Assembly (NCBI RefSeq): GCF_024763615.1
Contig: NC_077223.1
Span: 38,998,627-39,062,626, forward strand
DNA length: 64,000 nt
Direction: 5' to 3'
Source: Phlebotomus papatasi
Taxonomy: Eukaryota > Arthropoda > Insecta > Diptera > Psychodidae
Positions within the stretch are counted from its first letter, which is position 1; every line of letters starts with the position of its first letter. The translations under genes and the position numbers were made by a program. Of this stretch, positions 1 through 10,329 are shown in pieces. The notes under the pieces are model-generated. The model did no database searches and was not told the origin of the DNA. It saw only the letters and a list, made by a program, of their open reading frames with translations.

Positions 1-2
1 TA

Positions 3-282
3 TGTCAATCTCCCTAGGTAAATGTCAACGACGAAAACTAGTATAAAAGGGCATTTTTTCTCACTTACAACTCCCCAAATATTTTTTCGAATTAGTTTTC
101 AAAACTAGAATAAAATTTTAGTTTCAAGAAAATAAAAAAAAAATAGAATAAAATAAACTATTTTTTCACAACTTTATTTAATTTCAGCATTTTTTGACAT
201 CTGCCAAACTTGTGTCAATCGCCCCAGATAAATGTCAATGGCGAAAACCAATTAAAAAAAAACATTTTTTCTTACTTATTAT
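3..282. repeat. Pair of ~68-bp direct repeats
   Basis: Bases 3-66 and 215-282 are diverged direct copies: each has TGTCAATC, then a run of C, then AAATGTCAA, CGAAAAC and a T-rich tail ending CATTTTTTCT. The space between them is AT-rich and I see no gene in it. They could be two subunits of a longer tandem repeat whose start lies off the left edge. Confidence 0.6.
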
Positions 283-292
283 TTCTTACTTA

Positions 293-433
293 ACAATCTA
301 CACATTGGGTGCAATTTTTGTTAAAAATTGCTTTCTTTAAGGAAAACGTCTGCGCTATACTGTAGGTGCAAACGTCAAAATTCTGTCAAAAATACAATTT
401 TTGATAAAAATTGTTCCCAATGTGTAGTGGCCT
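293..433. mobile_element. MITE, CTACACATTGGG family (PIF/Harbinger-like)
   Basis: A 141-bp hairpin element. The left end reads CTACACATTGGGTGCAATTT and the right end is its inverted copy. It is flanked by TTA at 290-292 and 434-436. TWA target duplications are characteristic of PIF/Harbinger elements. Related copies lie at 1041, 13041, 23511, 23689 and 42564. Confidence 0.75.
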
Positions 434-742
434 TTACAAATAACAACATAAATTAGAATTGGTTTTCACTCACGAAAAATTAACCGTTGAAGATGAAATA
501 GGGAGTATTGTCTGTTTTGAGTATTTCATTAAATGTCAATTTTTTTGACATTGTCAAATTCATATCAAAAAGTTAACTGTCAGTGTGTCAGTTATGTTAA
601 TCAATATAATGGTCATTGTTATCACTTATATTGCCATAAATGTTTTTTTACTGAAAGGAATTAAGTTGTATTGTCGAAATGGCCTTTCACCGTGAAATTA
701 TTGATGCTTAATTTGGAACAATATGGAGTTGGCATATAATTT
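434..742. other. Unique AT-rich spacer
   Basis: No gene, hairpin or recognisable repeat seen. The motif TGTCAAA recurs here and up to about 1.35 kb, perhaps as decayed repeat. Confidence 0.4.
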
Positions 743-933
743 GAGAGGGACTTTCCGGTGTTCGCCAGTGGAAAAAAGGTTACGCTAAGATGAAAACACT
801 TTTTTCGTCTTGCCCAGAGCTTTTAGTTCCGATGTGAACCTTCTTCGGGACCGAAAGCTCTGGGCAAGATGAAAAAAGTGTTTTCATCTTAGGATAACCT
901 TTTTTTACTGGCGAACATCGAAAAGTCCCTCTC
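743..933. mobile_element. Hairpin MITE, GAGAGGGACTTTCCGG family
   Basis: A 191-bp palindrome. The left arm (743-832) pairs with the right arm (845-933) over GAGAGGGACTTT, TTCGCCAGT and the segment AAGATGAAAACACTTTTTTC. The loop is about 12 bp. The apparent minus-strand reading frame over it is only the palindrome. A 15-bp direct repeat, GTTGGCATATAATTT, lies at 728-742 and 969-983. Confidence 0.75.
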
Positions 934-1040
934 AGAGAACATTGCGACAGTCCTTCATCATTGATTACGTTGGCATATAATTTTGGCAGGTTTATCAAGT
1001 GTCACACTTTTTTGACGTCTGTCAAATTAGTTTCAGTTTA

Positions 1041-1179
1041 AAGCTTCTACACATTGGTAGCAATTTTCGTCAAAAAATGCTTTTTTGAAGAAAACTGTCT
1101 ACATTGTTGTATGTGGAAACGTCAAGATTCTGTCAAAATGCGATTTTTGATGAAAATTGCTTTCAATGTGTGGAGGCCT
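1041..1179. mobile_element. MITE, CTACACATTGGG family (PIF/Harbinger-like)
   Basis: A 139-bp hairpin. The left end CTTCTACACATTGG pairs with CAATGTGTGGAGGCC on the right. TTA flanks at 1038-1040 and 1180-1182. Confidence 0.75.
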
Positions 1180-1182
1180 TTA

Positions 1183-2060
1183 GGTTGACTATCACTTTGT
1201 CATGAAGATCAATATAAATATTTTTTGGGTTGATTCAAAGTGTAGATTCCATTTCAGAAAAATTGTGATAAATCTTTTCCATGAAGGTAAAACTCTAGAG
1301 GGAGTTGTTAAATTTTGACAGCTTCATCAAGTTTATATTTTGACAGATGTCAAAGTCATATCAACCTCAATATCAGTTTCATAATTTTTAAAATGGTATT
1401 GAAAGACATTTACTAGTTTTTCGACGTTAATACTTACTTTGTGAAATTCAGTGAACACTTCTGAGTCAAAATGAAAGAAATAATCCTAAGATAGGAGATG
1501 TTCAACATCAAACTCAAGGCTTTTTCAGCCACAAAGCTCTCCCTTCCGAGTTAGAATATTTGCTGAATAGAGATGTTCGTCCACAAAAACTAAAGACAAT
1601 GGACGATATCAGCGGGAAAATGTGAAAAATGGGAATTTGTGGAATTCTTTTGGTGACCTAAAGTTGTGGAAGGATCAGATGGGAAAAGCAAAAGAAAAAA
1701 AACTTTCTATCTGTTATTTCTTTTACTGTAAGAGAAATCTTTGGGCTCCCTTTTTTTGTCCATTTGATCTCTTTGTTGGCAGAAATACCTCGATTCCTTC
1801 AATATACTATTTTATTCATTGGGTTCTGTGACTGGAGTATAAATTTGTATGAATGAAGAATTGTGAGGATGAAGTGAGAAAAAAAAAGTAGTCACTAAGA
1901 TATTGGAAAAGAATTTAACATGAGAATACCATCGTGAATATAGGTGAAAAAAAAAGAATATTGATATAAAATAAATCAAGTTAATAAATTTGTGTGTGTT
2001 CTTTAGGAGATGAAAATAAAGAGTATAAAATTTACATAAAATTGTAGCTTCTAGAACACT
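1183..2060. other. AT-rich spacer without recognisable gene
   Basis: Short frames of 60-84 codons here have homopolymer-derived composition and no start context, so they are not called. Confidence 0.4.
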
Positions 2061-3500
2061 TCTCACATATTTTGCTGCAGAAATTTCATAAAAAAGTCAT
2101 CTTAATTGGACGTTTTTATTAAATATATTTGAAAATTAAATTTTCAAATTACCCTATGAAAACGTTACAATAAAAAGGTTTTTTTTCCCCAGAAATGGGA
2201 AATATTTCAATAAATCTACCACAATCAACAAACATCATTAAAAAAAAAATCATCTTAAAAATTAAAGTTATGCTAGAGAGGAATGTTTAAAAGAAAATGT
2301 CTCATAAAAAATTGCACTTTAAACGAGCTATAAAAAACCTCATTTCATTGATGAAAAAAAAATTGAATGAAAAAACTCAACACCCAAAACTAGTTAATAT
2401 ACTGATAACTTAATAAAATAAAAGAATTTTGATGATGAAAAAAAAACTAAATTATGAAAAATAAACTAAGGTAATAAAAATAAAGAAATTTATTGCATTA
2501 ATGAATATGTATAATTGTAAGGGAGAAAAGAAAAACAGAAAATGAAAAATATTTAGAAATGAGTGTGAGAGAAGTAGAATTTCTTTAAGTCAATAAATAA
2601 ATAATAATAAAAAAAAACATTTGTAAATATATTTAAAAAATAATTTTTAAATTCTTTCATGATTTTATTTTCGGGTGAGGGCATTTTTTCACATTTATTT
2701 GTATTTTTTTTTTGTATTTCTTTTGCAAAACGCCGAAATCCCTCCTTTCGCTGCTGATAAAAAAAGAAGAGAAATACCCCTAGCTTAGAATAAAATAAAT
2801 CCAAGAGAATCATAATTTTTTTTAGTGACTTTTGAAATAAAAAAATATAAAAACAAAGAATAAAAATCTCTACAGTTTTTAGAAGAAAAAATAAAAGCTT
2901 TCATTGTGACGCCTCTGAAAACACATCATTATCGCATAATTTATAGTTGAAAAACAAAATCACCATTATTACATTAAAAAAAAGAAGAAAATATAACATT
3001 TTTCCCCTCATAAAATTGCAAACTAAATAGAGGTTATAAAAAAACAATACATGTAGCTGAGATAAAAAGAAATTAGCAAACACAAAAAATAGTAGAACAG
3101 AAAGAATATAGAAAATAATTTAACAATAAATAAGAAAATGATAAAGTATAGAATAACAAAAGAGTCTATAGGGTGGATTAAAAAAAAGAGATGGTGTAAT
3201 GGAAATTAAAGAAAAATAATACTTCAATGAAATTATTCGTTGTATATTTTTTTTTGAATTCTTATTTTTTTGCCGTAAAAAGATCTGGCATATGAATTTT
3301 TAGATGCCCAAGTGTGAGAGCCCGTTGATGGATATATTGAAAAAAAAAATGAAAAAGAAAAAACAGCCACTTACATTGAAAAAAAAAAACAATATTATAA
3401 AATGAGAGATAAATTTATAATTATATATTTTGCATTATTGATTAATTAATTAATTATGACATTGTATTATTGTAGAAGAATATAATACAGAATGAGAAAG
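2060..3500. other. A-rich low-complexity block
   Basis: About 1.4 kb dominated by runs of A and GAAAA-like words on the plus strand, with little GC. The minus-strand frames here are F/K/N/Y-rich artefacts. It ends near TTAATTAATTAATTA at about 3440-3457. No inverted ends or gene signals are visible. Confidence 0.55.
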
Positions 3501-3875
3501 TGAAGATTGTTTTTAATTTGGTTGTCGAGTTTATTCTCGGTGATGAATGGTAAGTCGGATAAATTAATTAACGGAATAACAACTCTCTTTTTCATCATTT
3601 TCTCCAAGAATTCTGATTTAATTTTAAAACTTTCCTCGTGGTTTTTCTCTTTTATTCATTTTCTCTCCGTCATTCTCGATGAAACTTTTCCCATAGGAAA
3701 TATTTCACTTTGCTTTATATGAAAATTCGTAATTGGATGTTTTGTTTTGGATGCTGAAATGTTAATGAAAAGCCTTCTGTTCAGTGCAAACTATTTCTGC
3801 ATCTTATCACTCGAGCTACAATTATTCAGAAGCTTCCTATAAAAAATATTCAGCGTATTCCTTGTCAATTAATTA

Positions 3876-4327
3876 GGGGAAAGCGCGATACCTTCGCACG
3901 ATTCGAGCTTCGAATAATACAGTAGACTCTTTCTCAATCGGGCATATGGGGCAAAATGGCATCCAAATTATCGAGAGATTTTGGCATCAAAATCATTGTA
4001 AATTCCACAAAAATCGCTCAATTATAAAGAATCACGATAAAACAAGGGGAACTACAGCGAATTTCAACAGATTTGCTTTAAATTCAATTGTGAAAATTGT
4101 CAACAAAATTTTGCGCCCGATTGAAAATGAGCCGATTGAGCGAGAGTCTACTGTACATTTTTCAATGTGTTTTTAGTGAATTTTGTCCATTATTATATTA
4201 CATTTTAATAGCTAGTCCAATACCTCAAACTTTCAGAAGCAAGTTATGGTTCAAATCCATTAAGAGCAAAGAAAAAAAATTGACTTCTCCGAAACTTAAG
4301 TCATGAAAAGGTAAGTGCGCTTTCTCC
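3876..4327. mobile_element. TA|GGGGAAAGCGCG hairpin MITE, interrupted
   Basis: Ends GGGGAAAGCGCG and GTGCGCTTTCTCC, flanked by TA (3874-3875, 4328-4329). It is split by a pogo-like MITE at 3920-4153. Removing that element plus one TA leaves 216 bp, exactly the length of the uninterrupted relative at 41597-41812, which also shares the internal motif TTCAATGTGT. Confidence 0.85.
3920..4153. mobile_element. pogo/Tigger-like MITE nested in another MITE
   Basis: A 234-bp element with inverted ends CAGTAGACTCTTTCTCAATC and GATTGAGCGAGAGTCTACTG, flanked by TA (3918-3919, 4154-4155). CAGTAGA-type ends and TA target sites are typical of pogo/Tigger transposons (Tc1/mariner superfamily). A second 234-bp copy lies at 50721-50954. 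No transposase frame, so it is non-autonomous. Confidence 0.85.
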
Positions 4328-4401
4328 TACGGTTATTTTTCAAGTGAAAATTTAGGCCACGCCTTCGAAAGAATATTACAAACTTCTGATTTCGTTATTA
4401 C

Positions 4402-4815
4402 TTTTTACTGCTCGAACTCCACGGAGAGAGTAGTTTATAATCCCTCGATTTTGAGTTATATATATATTTCGACTCCTTACCCTCCAAGGGGTCGTATTTT
4501 GGTAGAATTTTGGAAATCTGAAGTTTAGAGTTTTTTGGCGTCACGCTGTTTGTCCGTCTGTCCGTCCGACTGTCCCCAGTTCTAGAGGTCAAATGGTTAG
4601 AGATAGCGATTTGGGACCTAAGGACTGATTCATAGCTGATAAATAATTTTTATCTGAAAATCAATTCTATTACTTTTAAAATTCTGGGGATCTTTTGAGT
4701 GATGAATCGGTTCAAATCGTTTGAAAACCGGTAAATGATGCGAAAATACTATTGAGTTATAGCATCTAAATCTCGAGATCAAGTATTTCGCAAAGCCTGG
4801 GACGCTTTGCCACCT
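4402..4815. repeat. Repeat family TACTGCTCGAAC (internally deleted copy)
   Basis: Starts TTACTGCTCGAACTCCACGG, passes a CCGTCTGTCCGTCCG-like microsatellite and AGAGATAGCGATTTGG, and ends GCAAAGCCTGGGACGCTTTG. The longer relative is at 30606-31958. Includes an ATATATATA run at about 4459. The family has decayed members at 22.2, 41.9, 42.3 and 43.4 kb. Class unknown. Confidence 0.7.
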
Positions 4816-5270
4816 CGTTTTGTAAACAATCTTTCTTACTGTAAAATAATAATAGGTGTGATCATCAAAGAATCACTCTTAAATCGAGATTCAGTGGAAG
4901 CGTACCTAAAACGGCCGTGGAAGGCGTGGCATTCTCGTAAGCAGGGCGTCGTCAAATTTTCATTTTGTTCAGAGCTTATGATATCTTTCGAGAAACCCTA
5001 CACAGTGCAAGTGGGTGTGGCTTCTTGTCAGCTGTCAAAAAATCGGTTTTTTGGTGTGATTATGACAAGTGGACTGAAGGAGGTAAGTATGAAAGGCTAA
5101 AGAGATTCTGAAGCCACCTAAGTAAGTTGCTAAATAGGAGTGGCGTCTGTAGGCATAGAATTTGTGTGAGCGTTGCGTTACTAATTTCTCTTAATCTAAA
5201 AGACAGAACATGTGAGAATTTTTCGGATTTTCGGAATACTTTAATTTGTTTGGACCGATCGCGATGTGAA
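4816..5270. other. Moderate-GC sequence without assignable gene
   Basis: Two overlapping open runs of 93-97 codons exist but show no recognisable domain, and they abut repeats on both sides. Possibly decayed repeat. Confidence 0.35.
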
Positions 5271-5271
5271 T

Positions 5272-5336
5272 GTTGTCAGGAAGTGGATTTTCGGGATCGG
5301 GACTTTCGGTGTTCTTTACTTGTTCTTCTCTTTATT
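5272..5336. repeat. Left arm of inverted repeat around truncated modular element
   Basis: TGTTGTCAGGAAGTGGA followed by TTCTTTACTTGTTCTT is repeated inverted at 6150-6204. The left arm carries an extra block of about 15 bp (TTTTCGGGATCGGGA). The arms directly border the element copy at 5352-6147. Confidence 0.7.
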
Positions 5337-5351
5337 TGCTTTTGCCCACGT

Positions 5352-6147
5352 TACGACGATATGTTAATTAGAACCGGAGATAGAGGCCGATCAATATTCG
5401 AACTTTGACCCCTTATAGCTCGGGTCAGGGGTTATGGATCGACTTAAGGTTTTTTTTTTGTTTAATAGGTATAATCAACGGCTACAACATACTAAAATTT
5501 CAGCCCAATTGCATAAGGAATTTTTGAGTTATTTAACTTTTAAGATTTAAAAATGTTCTTTTTAATAATAGCGCCCCTAGCGGTGGTTTTATGAACTTGC
5601 GTTGTTAGAAGGGGAAGTGGCATTTCACGAGAGCTTTCCAAAAAGCCCTCATTTTTTAAATTCTGACAATTAGAACCGGAGTTATGGCCATTTTAAGAAA
5701 TGTTTTTTGGACCCTTATAGCTCGGGTCAGGGGGGTCGGGGGACCTTAAGTTTGGTATTGATGGAAAGCCCTAAGGCCCAGCTATAACATACTAAAATTT
5801 GAGCCCGGTCGATGCCATAGGGGCGGAGGCATTGAGAAAACAAAAAAGGGGGGTCTTCAAAATGGCGGAAGGAGGGGTGGGGGGTGGGGGGTCTATGCAC
5901 CAAGTTGCAATTTTCACCCGATATATAACCTTTGCCGAAAACCGCAAGTCGATATCTCTTTTAGTTTAGGAGCTATTAAGCTCCAAAGAGCGGTCGGACA
6001 GACGGACGGACGGGAACGGTTTTTAGCCATCCATATATTCGTGATCAGGAAGTGTCAAAACACATTCTGGCAAAGTTTGGGGCCAATCGGAGGACATGAG
6101 ATTTTGTTAGGATTATAGTAGGTGAGATTGTTAAGAATGTCACCTAA
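5352..6147. mobile_element. Modular Helentron-like element, 5'-truncated copy
   Basis: Matches the 3' part of the full copies at 35362, 59658 and 61552: GTTAATTAGAACCGGAGATA, CTTATAGCTCGGGTCAGGGG (twice), a tetranucleotide tract near 5990, here GGAC-type rather than GGCC, and the 3' hairpin TAGGTGAGATT...AATGTCACCTA. The first two and a half modules are missing. Confidence 0.85.
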
Positions 6148-6149
6148 TA

Positions 6150-6204
6150 AAGAAAAGAATAAGTAAAGAAGACCGAAAGTCCACTTCCTGACAACATCAT
6201 TTGG
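6150..6204. repeat. Right arm of inverted repeat
   Basis: Inverted copy of 5272-5336, beginning immediately after the 3' end of the truncated modular element. Confidence 0.7.
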
Positions 6205-6245
6205 ATTACTGAATAAGAATTCGGAATTTGTGTAATTACATTATA

Positions 6246-6540
6246 GGGGAAAGTACTCTCCCTTTGAACGGTCATGCCGTCGAATAATGTGAATATCTTT
6301 TATATTTCCTAAGGGACTTAGGGGGAAGTGGGGCACCTTTGAATGTGGGGCACTTTTGAAATTGGGATTTTTCTCCTATGTTTGAACGAAACTGAGGAAT
6401 ATCATAATATAATGTAGCTTCTTAATCTGTTTGTGCAGTTAAATTATATCACGATAAGGCTCAATTTTATTTAAAAATAGGTGAAAAATCCCAATTTCAA
6501 AGGTGCCCCATTTCCCCCTACACATTTCTATTAAATATAA
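6246..6540. mobile_element. TA|GGGGAAAGTACTCTCCC MITE, right part lost
   Basis: The left half matches the intact 214-bp relative at 34315-34528 through CACATTTCTATTAAATAT. The right half is absent and SINE-like sequence follows. It is interrupted at 6321-6518 by another MITE. Confidence 0.75.
6321..6518. mobile_element. TA|GGGGGAAGTGGGGCACC hairpin MITE (nested)
   Basis: A 198-bp hairpin with ends GGGGGAAGTGGGGCACCTTT and AAAGGTGCCCCATTTCCCCC. TA flanks at 6319-6320 and 6519-6520. The empty site GACTTACACATTTCT occurs at about 34386-34400, which proves the TA duplication. Relatives at 7555, 16239 and 29950. Confidence 0.9.
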
Positions 6541-6544
6541 GTTA

Positions 6545-6680
6545 GCTTGGGCATTCAATGGATCAAGTAGTAGAGCACTCGCTCTATGACGCAAGTGTTC
6601 CGGGTACAATAAGTGGGTGTAGCTTCTGAACCAGTATGTGGGCGGAATAGACGTAGAAACATTATATACAACCACTACCC
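6545..6680 (+). mobile_element. tRNA-derived SINE fragment
   Basis: Box-A-like GGATCAAGTAGTAGAGCAC and a degraded box-B-like GTTCCGGGTACAA, about 30 bp apart, resemble the copy at 63539. It does not fold as a functional tRNA, so it is read as SINE remnant. Confidence 0.55.
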
Positions 6681-7403
6681 ATAATTTCAGATTTTTTATT
6701 GAGACAACTCATAACACTATGCAACATTGACAACTTTTTGGCACACGGATCTAACATGGTACGTTTGGTAGAGTCGAGTCCTCTGATCAAGAATCTGTTC
6801 TTAGTTTTTCTCCTATACGTCACAATTTTCTTTAATTATTTTTTTTTGTTTTTGCTGTTTTGTCCAGTTTTGTCTCACATTATCAATTATTCCTCCGGTT
6901 CTAGTCTACAGAACTTAACAAATGGGCATCCGTTGGAAAGGTAAGTAGTTGTGTTTCAACTTGAAAATTATGTGATATTTTTTCAAAAAATCCTTGGGGG
7001 CGGAAAAACAAAATCAAACTATAATTCCTCAAAAATGACCTAAGAAAGCAACTTTTGAAAAATCATATCAACTAAACTAAACTAAATATTAATGTACTCT
7101 CTACATCATATAATAGATTTCACTTAGGACTACATTTTTGGCATAGAAGACATTCAGCTCCGATACCTCTAAATGTCTTATTTTTTGATTTTTGTCATTT
7201 TCAAAACACATGAAATCTTGCAAATTTTTGCCAAAAAAATTATTTTCTCAACAAACTGATGATAATATGGACTTGGAATGTTCTAAAGTACCCCTCCCCC
7301 CCATAAGTTGATCCAAGGAATCCAAATGTCGCTTCAATTTCATCCCAATGTCTATCCTTCCCCTCCAGAAACCACTCTTTTAGGAATATCTGAAGAACTA
7401 AAC

Positions 7404-7464
7404 CATCGATGCTTTTCATTTTTGAATATGTTTTAGAGACCATCCTAGCGGACATTTCATCCAT
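7404..7464. repeat. Fragment of dispersed repeat (TTTTGGATATGTTTTAGAGA)
   Basis: Shares TTTTCATTTTTGAATATGTT and GGACATTTCATCC with 31500-31565, 38610-38664 and 49028-49082. The 104-codon minus frame over this region is therefore probably a chance frame in repeat. Confidence 0.6.
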
Positions 7465-7554
7465 ACATTCCAAAGACGTCCCACCGCTCCTTCCTCCACA
7501 TGGCAACAATCTGGTCAAAAAACGGAGCATTTCTTCTGGAAAATTTTTTGACAA

Positions 7555-7757
7555 AGAAAAAGTGAAAGTGGGTGAAAAATCCCAATTTCAAAGCTACCTC
7601 ACTTTTAAAGGTGCCCCACTTTCCCCTATCGTGATATAATTTAGCTGGACAAACAGATTGAGAAGCTATATTATATCACGTTAAGGCTCATTTACATTTA
7701 AAAATAGATGAAAAATCCGAATTTTAAAAGTGCCCCACTTTCAAAGGTGTCCCACTT
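7555..7757. mobile_element. Rearranged GTGGGGCACC MITE
   Basis: Contains the hairpin core ATCGTGATATAATTTAGCT and its inverted copy, with duplicated terminal pieces (AAAGGTGCCCCACTTTCCCC inside). The termini are decayed and no clean TSD is seen. Confidence 0.65.
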
Positions 7758-7759
7758 CC

Positions 7760-9370
7760 TTGTTTGGTCGCCTTTGAGTAATTACATTACTCTAAATCTG
7801 GCCAGAAGATCGGGGATATGTCAGCTTTTGTACAGTGGCAACAAGCATTTTTGGAGGCACTCCGTGATACAAATGGACAGTGAGTTAATAGTGCCCTGCA
7901 TGAACAACGGTTTTGCTCGGACGTTCATATGTACAGATCACCATCCAAACCATGAATCTTTTTAAAAATTTGTGATAGTTTTTAAATTTGTTTTTTTTTT
8001 GTCACATTCAGTGCAAAACTGCAGTGTAATATTGAGGTTCTGGAAATTGTTTGAAGTCTCCTTTCACGTATGTTTCATCATCCATCAAGATACACCCTTA
8101 GAAACCACTAATCATCTTATCGTTCTACCTTTAAGCTCGTGTTTTGTCTGTCTGACTTTGTATGTCCGTGCAATGGGGGGCTGATTGAGATTTATAGGTC
8201 TTCAGTCAGTCCATTCCTGTGGTTTATTTTGTCCACAAGATTGAGAGAATACTGCATTTTTTTATCCAAATTAAGCCAAATTAATTATCAAAAAGGAGTA
8301 GGTATTGTTTGCTTTATAGCAAAAACGTGATGCTCAACGCCTTCACACTAAATTTGTTAAGTCTGTAAAGTAAAAAGCTTCTCGATGTGAAAATCGAAGA
8401 TCATCAATTACTCTAAGGATTTGTAAAGTATGGTGTGTATAGGGTAAAGTAAAGTCATGTTTTATTTGTAATCTAACTTTGTAAGACCATACACAACTTA
8501 CGATTACTGTAAACTTCAATAAATTGCCCTTAAGTTATGCATTGAATTCCCAATTTTGCACAAATCTCTCCTAAAGTTAATTTTGTGTCGTGTTAGCTGA
8601 CTAGCAATATGTTATTCTGTGGAATATTTTAAGCAATAATTTTGAAATGCTACGGAGGAAATATGCGAAATTCGTTCATGATACTTTGGATGGTCCATAT
8701 TTCCCGGTTTTATCACCCTATGCGTTACGGGATGGCACAAAGAAAACTTTTCCGTAAATCAATGAAGTCCACAGCACGTTTTCTCTTTCCGGTGAAAAGA
8801 CTTTTTCTTTAATTACTCTTCCGCTGAGCAAATTTAAAGCTTTGACTTTGAGGGCTTTATTTATGGCAGTGAGATTACACAAGGGCTATAAGAGTGTTGA
8901 AATATCGCAGGAAAATACAGCAATAATTCACGCCCAAGGGTGGGCTCGATTATGCCGATTGGGGTGGAAATATCTGAGTGAGGAAATTCTCACAGAGACC
9001 AGGGGGAGTCTGTGCGTATCTTGTATTTCGTCATGGATTTTCCGGAAGCTTGAAATTCATCCCCATAAATGCATACACTCTGGGGGATTTTCTATTCACA
9101 AGGGCAAATAAATGGATATTTCTCTATGAGATTTTTATTATAAGCATAACAATAGATTTAAGATCTATTCACATTGCCATAAAAAGGAAGAAAAACCAAA
9201 GATTCTTAGATACAGGCTAATAAGAAAATAAATAATTTTAAGTTGACAACAATTTTTTTTACAATAGCATTATGAGATTCTTTTTTAAGAAATATAGGTT
9301 GCGTGAAAAGTTCGCACGCTCACATAAACGATAGAATCAAGATCAAAGAGGTCAGCCGATAAAATCGTCA
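7760..9370. other. Mostly unique sequence, no assignable gene
   Basis: Base composition is more balanced at about 8640-9110 than in the neighbourhood, but frames there are short and overlapping with no recognisable motif. Could hold non-coding conserved sequence. I see nothing firmer. Confidence 0.35.
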
Positions 9371-9382
9371 GCTTTTCTATGG

Positions 9383-9489
9383 ATCTTCAGATTCTTTGCA
9401 GGAGATGTCATTTGATCTTACATCTGAGTTAAATAGAGGATAACTCAGATGTAAGATCAAATGCCATCTCCTGCAAAGAATCTGAAGAT
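9383..9489. repeat. Near-perfect 49-bp inverted repeat (hairpin)
   Basis: Arms 9383-9431 and 9441-9489 pair with one mismatch around a 9-bp loop (AATAGAGGA). The right arm is the 3' end of a protein-like minus-strand frame, so the left arm looks like an inverted duplication of that coding end. Confidence 0.85.
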
Positions 9490-9680
9490 TTGGATGGAGA
9501 CAGTTTCAAATGGTTAATAGGAAATCCATTGACTTTCCACTCCATGCACTCTATCATATAACTCGAGGAGATCTTTGTTCCTAGCCTTGGGAACCCTTTG
9601 TCTCTATTCTTACTGTGCCATTTATATTGTCTCTCTCCTGCTCCTGGATTTGTATCAGTCGAGCTTCTCTCCACTGTCAA
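9429..9680 (-). pseudogene. Coding-exon-like fragment, function unknown
   Basis: A minus-strand open stretch of 83 codons with non-repetitive, protein-like composition. It begins after an in-frame TAA near a possible acceptor (TTTCAG or TTGACAG) and runs to a TAA. It includes the segments GERQYKWHSKNRDKG and LQEMAFDLTSELSSI. There is no signal peptide, membrane segment or known motif. Its last 16 codons are duplicated in inverted orientation just downstream (hairpin 9383-9489). I do not recognise the protein. It may be a terminal exon of a gene extending to the right or a decayed fragment; the absence of a start favours an exon or fragment. Confidence 0.35.
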
Positions 9681-9836
9681 TTAATCTGAAAGATTTATGA
9701 ACCTTCTAAATCTAAACCAAGAGTCCCTTGATTGAGAAGTCGTCTTAAGAAAGGGGCATATTGGTCTCGAATGAGCATATTGAAAACTCACAATCGCATA
9801 AAAGTATTACAATAAATATCCAATAAGGGGGAATCA

Positions 9837-10010
9837 TCACTTATGGACGTTTTACACTTATAGATAGTTTGCAAAAATCTCAAGTTCTTATCTAAAACAG
9901 ATTTTGAAAAAGCACAAAATTGTTAATCACATCATAAACTAATAATTTTATGATTTCGGAAATCTGTTTAAGATAAGAATTCAAGATTTTTGCATATTGT
10001 CCATAAGTGA
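9837..10010. mobile_element. Hairpin MITE, TCACTTATGGAC ends
   Basis: The outer ends TCACTTATGGAC and GTCCATAAGTGA pair, as do the inner segments GCAAAAATCTCAAGTTCTTA and TAAGAATTCAAGATTTTTGC. About 174 bp. No second copy recognised in the window. Confidence 0.65.
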
Positions 10011-10145
10011 ATAACGTCGATAAGTGAAGACTTCAACCAATTTCTTGAAATTTTCATTCAAAAAACGGTGAGAAGACGAATCATGCTTTGAAAAATGCCC
10101 GAACTCGTGATGATATAAAGCGTATGAGCGTTAAGATTGCACCTC

Positions 10146-10290
10146 CGGCCGGCCGGGAACGTAAAATAGCCACATATATATTCGTGATCAGGAAGTGCTG
10201 AAACACATTTTGGCCAAGTTTGAGGTCGATCGGACGACATGAAATTTTGTTAGGATTATAGTAGGTGAGATTGTTAAGAATCTCACCTAA
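10146..10290 (+). mobile_element. 3' fragment of modular Helentron-like element
   Basis: Begins in the GGCC microsatellite and runs through ATATTCGTGATCAGGAAGTG to the terminal hairpin TAGGTGAGATTGTTAAGAAT...CACCTA. Only the last 145 bp of the 1.8-kb element are present. Confidence 0.85.
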
Positions 10291-10329
10291 TAGGAGAAAA
10301 AGCCAAATTTTAAAGATGCCTCACTTCCT

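Noticed and set aside
780..998. 72-codon minus frame
   Set aside because: Lies in a 191-bp palindromic MITE and its flank.
7240..7554. 104-codon minus frame
   Set aside because: Overlaps a dispersed repeat block (TTTTGGATATGTTTTAGAG) found at three other sites; no motif.
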